Source of the DNA: UBA2991 sp965221735
GTDB lineage: Bacteria > Chloroflexota > Dehalococcoidia > Tepidiformales > Tepidiformaceae
Reading direction: 5' to 3'
Length of the DNA: 64,000 nucleotides
Assembly (NCBI GenBank): GCA_965221735.1
Contig: OZ244910.1
Span: forward strand, 930,001 to 994,000
The notes beneath the pieces were generated by a model. It was not told the origin of the DNA and did no database searches. It worked only from the letters and a program-made list of their open reading frames with translations. Positions within the stretch are counted from its first letter, which is position 1. Each line of letters starts with the position of its first letter. This document shows, piece after piece, positions 59,377 through 64,000 of this stretch. Position numbers and translations under genes: made by a program.

Positions 59377-60504
59377 TCAATGCGCCGCCGCGTAGTGCTC
59401 CGCCAGCAGGTCGCGCCCGAAGTCGCCCTCCGGATCGCGCCAGACGGTGTGGCTGTGGTTGGCGTCGTTCTGGACGCAGTCGTATTCGATCAGCACGCGC
59501 GGTCCCTGGAGCCGGTAGTAGTGCGGCTGCTTCCGTTCGATTCCGCCGGCCCAGGCGAAGTGCAGCTCCGGAAGGATGCCCATGAGGCGCTCGTGCTCGG
59601 CTGCCGCCATCGGTTCGGGAAGCCGCTGCGTGTACTCCCGCAGGAGCGCCTCGAGGATCGCGAGCTGCGCCTGCGACATGCCCGCGGCCGCCAGCCCCTT
59701 GGGGGTGAGCGAGTAGCGCGCCGCCGCCCGGTCGGCGTCCGTCATGGCCTGCCGGCTGTCCAGGTCGTCCTGCATGATCGTGAGGCGATCGGCCGTCCCC
59801 TGGTCTGGCAACCCGTTGAAGACCATCGAGATCCACTCCGGCTGCGCCCCGTCCTCCACCCGCGAGCGGTTCGACTGGACGATGTCGAAGGGCGCCGCCT
59901 TCGAGATGATCGCAAGAGACCGCTGCTCCGTGTCGAGGCTGTGCACGAGCTCGCGCGCAATGTCCTCCTCGCCCGCGACGGGGCGCAACGTCTGGTAGTC
60001 GCTCAGGTCGGCCTCGTGCGGGTTCGCCCCGAAGAACGTGGGCGTCACCGACACGATCTCGCCGTTCACGATCGTGTTGTGCACTGAGACGTGGTGCCCC
60101 CCGAAGCGCCATCCCCAGGCATCGCTTCCCGGCTCGCCGAAGACCATCGCGAAGTACATCGCCGGGTCCTGCCCATGCATCGTTCCCCGCATCGAGCCCC
60201 TCGGGATGCGCCAGCCGCCGAGCGCGTCCTGCCACGCCTCCAGGTTCATGATCACCGTCGCTCGCCGGTAGGCCGGCAGGCTCAGGCCCGAGGCCAGCAG
60301 CCGGTGCGCGAGCTGTACCTGCCGTACGTTCAGGTCGGCCATGGGAACGCCTTCGTGGTTCGTCGGCGTGTAGTACCAGACCTCCCGGCGCGGGTCGGCA
60401 AAGGGTGGGTTCGCCGCCGACCGCAACTCCTCCGGCAGGGAGTCCAGCCAGTCGCTGGCCGCCTCCGCCATTCGTGCAACGACATCCTTCGCGGCGACGC
60501 TCAT
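59377..60504 (-). CDS. DUF3500 family protein
   Basis: A 375-residue protein with DUF3500 features: PPFADPRREVWYYTPTNHEG, YFAMVFGEPGSDAWGWRFGG and HHVSVHNTIVNGEIVSVTPT in the middle, and FAWAGGIERKQPHYYRLQGP and CVQNDANHSHTVWRDPEGDF near the end. The many His, Asp and Glu residues look catalytic, but no reaction is established. A 100-base gap separates it from the P450 gene, with which it may be co-transcribed. Confidence 0.78.
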   Translation of the reverse strand: MSVAAKDVVARMAEAASDWLDSLPEELRSAANPPFADPRREVWYYTPTNHEGVPMADLNVRQVQLAHRLLASGLSLPAYRRATVIMNLEAWQDALGGWRIPRGSMRGTMHGQDPAMYFAMVFGEPGSDAWGWRFGGHHVSVHNTIVNGEIVSVTPTFFGANPHEADLSDYQTLRPVAGEEDIARELVHSLDTEQRSLAIISKAAPFDIVQSNRSRVEDGAQPEWISMVFNGLPDQGTADRLTIMQDDLDSRQAMTDADRAAARYSLTPKGLAAAGMSQAQLAILEALLREYTQRLPEPMAAAEHERLMGILPELHFAWAGGIERKQPHYYRLQGPRVLIEYDCVQNDANHSHTVWRDPEGDFGRDLLAEHYAAAH

Positions 60505-60673
60505 CCTGACCTCCGATCGCCGCGCAGCCTACGGCTCGCGGGGGGCCGCGTGAAGCGCTGCGGGCACCGGACGCCCCCGGCGCCCCCGCATGGTCGCCCT
60601 CCAGGGCTACAGTGGCACGAACACCGAGTTTTGAAGTGACGCTTCTTGTTCGAGTGTTGTCGCTGCGCCCTCA

Positions 60674-60706
60674 TCGGGCAATACAGTGCGGTCGGGCAAT
60701 ACAGTG
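60674..60706 (+). repeat. 15-bp direct repeat upstream of the small basic protein
   Basis: TCGGGCAATACAGTG is present perfectly at 60674-60688 and 60692-60706, 18 bp apart, about 100 bp before the ATG at 60788. It may be a tandem operator or a small duplication. The 283-base gap 60505-60787 otherwise holds only this and a probable promoter (GTGAAC at 60729-60734, TATTCT at 60752-60757). Confidence 0.85.
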
Positions 60707-60787
60707 TGTCTGTTAACGACCTGCGAGTGTGAACTTCTCAAGCTGTACTGCTATTCTGTGACGCACAATTCGCAGGAGACTCAAGCA

Positions 60788-61042
60788 ATGGTGAAGTTTT
60801 CAACCGTAAAGGCATCGGCTGCTCCAGGTCCCATGAAGCAGACGGGCCGACTTACTGCCCGAATGCGGCAGTACGAGGACTACGTCAATTCGGTGAAGTC
60901 CGATGAAGCGGGAAAGCTCACTCCTGAAGAGGGCGAAACGACTCGTGGTCTCGCGCTCCGCATCTCCCGTGCCGCCAAGCGTGTCGGCAAGAGCGCCGAC
61001 ACCTGGGTCCGCGAGGGGGCGGTGTATTTCGTCGTTTCGTAG
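60788..61042 (+). CDS. Small basic protein, unknown (84 aa)
   Basis: An 84-residue protein, MVKFSTVKASAAPGPMKQTG at the start, RMRQYEDYVNSVKSDEAGKL in the middle and RISRAAKRVGKSADTWVREG near the end. It is rich in Lys, Arg and Ser, with a helix-forming centre, and could bind nucleic acid. The start is ATG 60788 with AGGAG (60774-60778). The gene and its upstream are visibly less GC-rich than the neighbours, which may mean recent transfer. No family recognised. Confidence 0.65.
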   Translation: MVKFSTVKASAAPGPMKQTGRLTARMRQYEDYVNSVKSDEAGKLTPEEGETTRGLALRISRAAKRVGKSADTWVREGAVYFVVS

Positions 61043-61124
61043 TTCGAAGCGTTCAAGCTTGCCCGCATCCATCGGCAGTCGACCGCATTGATCTGCTGAC
61101 GGTCCCTGGACCTTCTCTCGGCAG

Positions 61125-62477
61125 CTAGCGGCCGACCGTGCCCGCCACCGCATCCCGTTTCGGGTCGGGCGCCGAGCTCATGCGGCGCAGGTCGGTCTGC
61201 GTGGTGACCATGACGACGCCCAGCAGCAGCAGCCCCACGCCGCAGATCGCATACCACTCCTGCGCCCCCACCACGTCCGCCATCAGGCCGGCCACGAGGG
61301 CGCCCAGGGGCATCGCTCCCGCCATGCACAGCTGATACATGCTCATCACGCGGCCCATGATCGCGTTCGGCGTGTGCGCCTGGACGAGCGCCATGTTCAA
61401 GTTCGTGAAGAAGCCCGCGTTCCACCCCGTGACGAACATGATGACGAGGGCCAGCGTGTACCACGGCGCCACCCCCAGCCCGATGTTGAGGAAGCCGCCG
61501 ACCACCAGCGTCATGAGGAAGTAGAGCCCGGCGCGGTCCACCCGCCGGAGCGACGCGAGCACGAGGGACGTGATCAACGTCCCTCCGAGCATCACCGTGA
61601 ACAGCATCGAGGCCTGGAAGGGCCCCGCATCCAGATCGTCGACGGCGATCTTCGGGAGCAGCGCCTGGAACGCTCCGCCAATCACCAGCGATGTCGCCAG
61701 CAGGGCGATCATGAGCGAGCGAATGCCCGCGTGGTGGACCACGAAGGTGAACCCCTCCCGCAGGTCTTCACCCATTCGTCGGGAGATGTTCGCTCGCACC
61801 GTGGGAACGCGCAGGGGGATGAGCGCGATCAGCCCCAGCGTCAGCAGCGCCGCCTGCGCCGCAAAGGCCGCGGAAATGCCGCCGAGCTCGATGACCGCGC
61901 CGCTGATGACCGCGCCGCCCGTGGCGACCTGCGCTCCCACATTCATGAGGGTCACGGCGTTCAGGACGCGTTCGGGAGGCACGAGCGACGGCACGATCGC
62001 CTGGCGTACGGGCATGCCGAACGCCACGGCGGAGCCGAGCACGAACGCCAGGGCGAGGACGCCCCAGATGTTCAGCGAGCCCATCGCCACCAGCGTGGCC
62101 GCCCCGGCCGTGATGGCGATGCCCGCACCCTGGCTCCCGAAGAGGAGCAACCGCCGGTCCAGCCGGTCCGCGAGGATGCCGGCGTAGAGCCCGAAGAGGA
62201 GGATGGGCAGGCCCAGCGCCGCGATGACGAACCCGAGCACGGCGCCCTCGCCCACCGTGAATCCGGACCAGAGCTGTACGCCGCCTTCCCCGATCTCGAT
62301 CGCCAGCCAGGCAAACGTGAACTGCTGGATCGATTGCGAGAGCGCGAACGTGATCGTGTTCGCCCACAGCAGCGTGAACGGCTTCGAGCGGAACGCGGCG
62401 AACGTCGAGTGCGAGAGCCCGCGGCCCTCGTGCTCAACCGCTACCGGGTCCGCCGCTGTTTCGGAGACAGAACCCAC
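61125..62477 (-). CDS. MFS transporter, tandem copy 1
   Basis: A 450-residue twelve-helix MFS_3/EntS-like exporter. The motif A-like loop is GILADRLDRRLLLFGSQG near residue 100; other landmarks are AFGMPVRQAIVPSLVPPERV and HTPNAIMGRVMSMYQLCMAG, which are shared with copy 2. The start is GTG 62477, nine bases after a TAGCAT box (62487-62492). Substrate unknown; drug or lipid export is plausible. Confidence 0.87.
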   Translation of the reverse strand: MGSVSETAADPVAVEHEGRGLSHSTFAAFRSKPFTLLWANTITFALSQSIQQFTFAWLAIEIGEGGVQLWSGFTVGEGAVLGFVIAALGLPILLFGLYAGILADRLDRRLLLFGSQGAGIAITAGAATLVAMGSLNIWGVLALAFVLGSAVAFGMPVRQAIVPSLVPPERVLNAVTLMNVGAQVATGGAVISGAVIELGGISAAFAAQAALLTLGLIALIPLRVPTVRANISRRMGEDLREGFTFVVHHAGIRSLMIALLATSLVIGGAFQALLPKIAVDDLDAGPFQASMLFTVMLGGTLITSLVLASLRRVDRAGLYFLMTLVVGGFLNIGLGVAPWYTLALVIMFVTGWNAGFFTNLNMALVQAHTPNAIMGRVMSMYQLCMAGAMPLGALVAGLMADVVGAQEWYAICGVGLLLLGVVMVTTQTDLRRMSSAPDPKRDAVAGTVGR

Positions 62478-62546
62478 GTACCGCCGATGCTACAGCGCCC
62501 GGACTGCCGCCATGCGGGTCGCGGCAGCCGTCGTCACGTGGCAGCG

Positions 62547-63899
62547 CTACCTGCCCATTGCCGCTGCCGTGCCCGCCGGATCGGGCGCCGAGCTCATCCG
62601 CCTCAGGGCCGGCTGCGTCGCGATAACGGCGACGCCGAGCAGGAAGAGCAGCGCGCCGCCGATGGCAAACCAGTAGCGTGCGCCCACGACATCCGCCATC
62701 GGTCCCGCGATGAGTGCGCCGATCGGCATCGCTCCCGCCATGCACATCTGGTAGATGCTCATCACCCGCCCCATGATCGCGTTCGGCGTGTGCGCCTGGA
62801 CCAGGGCCATGTTCAGGTTGATGAAAATCCCGGCGTTGAAGCCCGTGATGAACATGATCACCAGGGCCATCGAGTACCAGGGCGCAAGGCCCAGCGCGAC
62901 GTTCAGCACACCGCCCGCCACCAGCGTGCAGAGGAAATAGAACCCTGCCCGGTCGACCCGCCGGAACGAGGCCAGCACGACGGACGTGATCAGCGTGCCG
63001 AACAGCATAATCGTGAAGAGCATCGAGGCCTTGAACGGGCCCGCGTCCAGTTCGTCAAGCGCTATCTTGGGAAGGAGCGCCTGGAACGTGCCCGCCATCG
63101 CGAGGGCGGTTGCGAGCAGCACGATCATGAGCGTGCGGATGCCCGGGTGGTGGATCACGAAGGACAGGCCCTCACGAAGGTCTTCCCCTATTCGTCGTGG
63201 TGTGCCGCCCCTGACGTTGGGCACGCGGATGGGGATCAACGCGAACAGCCCGAGCGTCAGGAGTATTGCCTGCGCCGCGAATGCCGCTTCGATCCCCCCG
63301 AAGGCGATAACGGCCCCGCTGACCGCCGCCCCCGCCTGCGCTACCTGTGCGCTGACGTTCATCAGGGTGACGGCGTTGAGGACCCGTTCGGGGGAGACCA
63401 GCGAGGGCACAATCGCCTGCCGAACCGGCATCCCGAAGGCGGTGGTGCACCCCAGCACGAACGCTAGGCCAAAGATTCCCCAGATGTTCAGGGATCCCAG
63501 TGCTACGAGAGTCGCCGCGCCGGCCGCAAGCGCGATTCCGCCTATCTGGGTGCCGAAGAGCAGCAGTCGTCGGTCCATGCGATCGGTGAGGATGCCGGCG
63601 TAGAGACCGAAGAAGAGGACGGGCAGGCCCAGCGCGGCGATGACGAGGCCCACCACCGTGCCTGACTGTGCCGTAAAGCCGGCCCAGAGCTCCACGCCCC
63701 CGTCGCCGGCGATGTCGAGCGCCAGCCACGCGAACGTGAACATCTGGATCGCCTGCGAGAGGGCGAACGTGATCGTGTTTGCCCACAGCAGGGCGAACGG
63801 CTTCTGCCGGAATACGGCGAAGGTCGAGCGGGAGAGACCCCGCCCGCCCTCGATCGAAACCTCGACAGGTCCAGCCTTCGTCTCGGAAAGGGATGCCAC
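62547..63899 (-). CDS. MFS transporter, tandem copy 2
   Basis: A 450-residue paralog of the adjacent gene with the same layout: GILTDRMDRRLLLFGTQIGG, AFGMPVRQAIVPSLVSPERV and HTPNAIMGRVMSIYQMCMAG. The two share most of their sequence, so this is a duplication. The GTG start at 63899 lies nine bases after a TAGCAT box (63909-63914), exactly as in copy 1, showing that the promoter was duplicated too. Confidence 0.87.
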   Translation of the reverse strand: MASLSETKAGPVEVSIEGGRGLSRSTFAVFRQKPFALLWANTITFALSQAIQMFTFAWLALDIAGDGGVELWAGFTAQSGTVVGLVIAALGLPVLFFGLYAGILTDRMDRRLLLFGTQIGGIALAAGAATLVALGSLNIWGIFGLAFVLGCTTAFGMPVRQAIVPSLVSPERVLNAVTLMNVSAQVAQAGAAVSGAVIAFGGIEAAFAAQAILLTLGLFALIPIRVPNVRGGTPRRIGEDLREGLSFVIHHPGIRTLMIVLLATALAMAGTFQALLPKIALDELDAGPFKASMLFTIMLFGTLITSVVLASFRRVDRAGFYFLCTLVAGGVLNVALGLAPWYSMALVIMFITGFNAGIFINLNMALVQAHTPNAIMGRVMSIYQMCMAGAMPIGALIAGPMADVVGARYWFAIGGALLFLLGVAVIATQPALRRMSSAPDPAGTAAAMGR

Positions 63900-63931
63900 G
63901 TTCGGGCGATGCTACAGGGCTGCGGGTGTCC

Positions 63932-64000
63932 CTACCCCGAGACCGGGAGCCGGCGCCTTCCCCACAGGAAGAACGGAGCGATCCGCTCGCCGTCCCCCAG
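63932..64000 (-). CDS. 3' end of an unidentified gene (partial)
   Basis: The minus-strand frame ends at TAG (63934-63932) and codes LGDGERIAPFFLWGRRRLPV then SG. The window edge cuts it, so only 22 residues are visible and nothing can be assigned. It may also be a chance frame. Confidence 0.3.
   Translation of the reverse strand: MGDGERIAPFFLWGRRRLPVSG

Noticed and set aside
60505..64000. Mobile element around the low-GC gene
   Set aside because: No transposase, integrase, terminal inverted repeats or tRNA attachment site was seen.

Overview
The window is 64 kb of high-GC, densely packed bacterial chromosome. The organism is most likely a member of the Chloroflexota, possibly a Dehalococcoidia/SAR202-type lineage. 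This is an inference from gene content: a long SRP RNA with an Alu domain, a CdaA/YbbR cyclic-di-AMP module, several CaiB/BaiF CoA-transferases, a two-subunit ADP-forming acyl-CoA synthetase, SDR, LLM, P450 and VOC enzymes, and an APS-type sulfate assimilation route. No ribosomal RNA or marker tree was available, so the placement is tentative. No phage, insertion sequence or CRISPR array was seen.

Layout. 0-1.2 kb: a zinc-uptake lipoprotein (ZnuA type, with a 48-bp repeat coding an acidic His-rich loop) divergent from a Fur/Zur repressor. 1.2-7.7 kb: a double CoA-transferase, RlmD, Maf and the two-subunit acyl-CoA synthetase. 7.7-8.1 kb: tRNA-Cys, tRNA-Leu and tRNA-Trp. 8.1-16.3 kb: argF, cdaA-ybbR-der-plsY-gpsA, a HEAT-repeat protein, a Nudix hydrolase and a GNAT enzyme. 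16.3-20.3 kb (minus strand): rarA and mutS2. 20.4-28.8 kb: biotin carboxylase plus its carrier protein, SRP RNA, a G5/3D cell-wall protein, rsmA, ispE, a PHP phosphoesterase and another CoA-transferase. 28.8-35.4 kb: hemB and a sulfate-assimilation locus (sulfite reductase, divergent cysH, cysC-sat and a Na+/Pi-cotransporter-like membrane protein). 35.4-42.3 kb: a methyltransferase operon, enoyl-CoA hydratase, an MFS transporter, tRNA-Phe, proS-dtd and an FmdB-type zinc ribbon. 42.4-45.5 kb: tRNA-Ser(UGA), two tandem redoxin genes and an SDR. 45.5-51.5 kb (minus strand): the rpsB-tsf-pyrH-frr-uppS-cdsA operon plus a hydrolase and a VTT membrane protein. 51.7-55 kb: a small-ORF/terminator unit, birA, and slipin plus NfeD protease. 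55-60.5 kb (minus strand): a catabolic-looking group (VOC, LLM oxidoreductase, ABC binding protein, P450, DUF3500). 60.5-64 kb: a small basic protein behind a 15-bp direct repeat, then two tandem MFS paralogs.

The most notable finding is at 42.6-44.7 kb. Two adjacent paralogous thioredoxin-fold genes are each interrupted by an in-frame TGA at codon 136, exactly where the catalytic cysteine should be (W-TGA-G-C-R). In both, the reading frame continues intact for about 210 codons. Twenty nucleotides after each TGA lies a hairpin with a GGUCU loop, as expected of a bacterial SECIS. I read them as a tandem pair of selenoproteins that conventional gene calling would split into four fragments.

General features of the sequence. 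Many genes have a TANNNT -10 box only 6-9 bp before the start codon, suggesting widespread leaderless transcription. Non-ATG starts (GTG, TTG, probably CTG) are common. Three convergent gene pairs end on one shared CTAG. Many neighbouring genes overlap by 1-20 bp.
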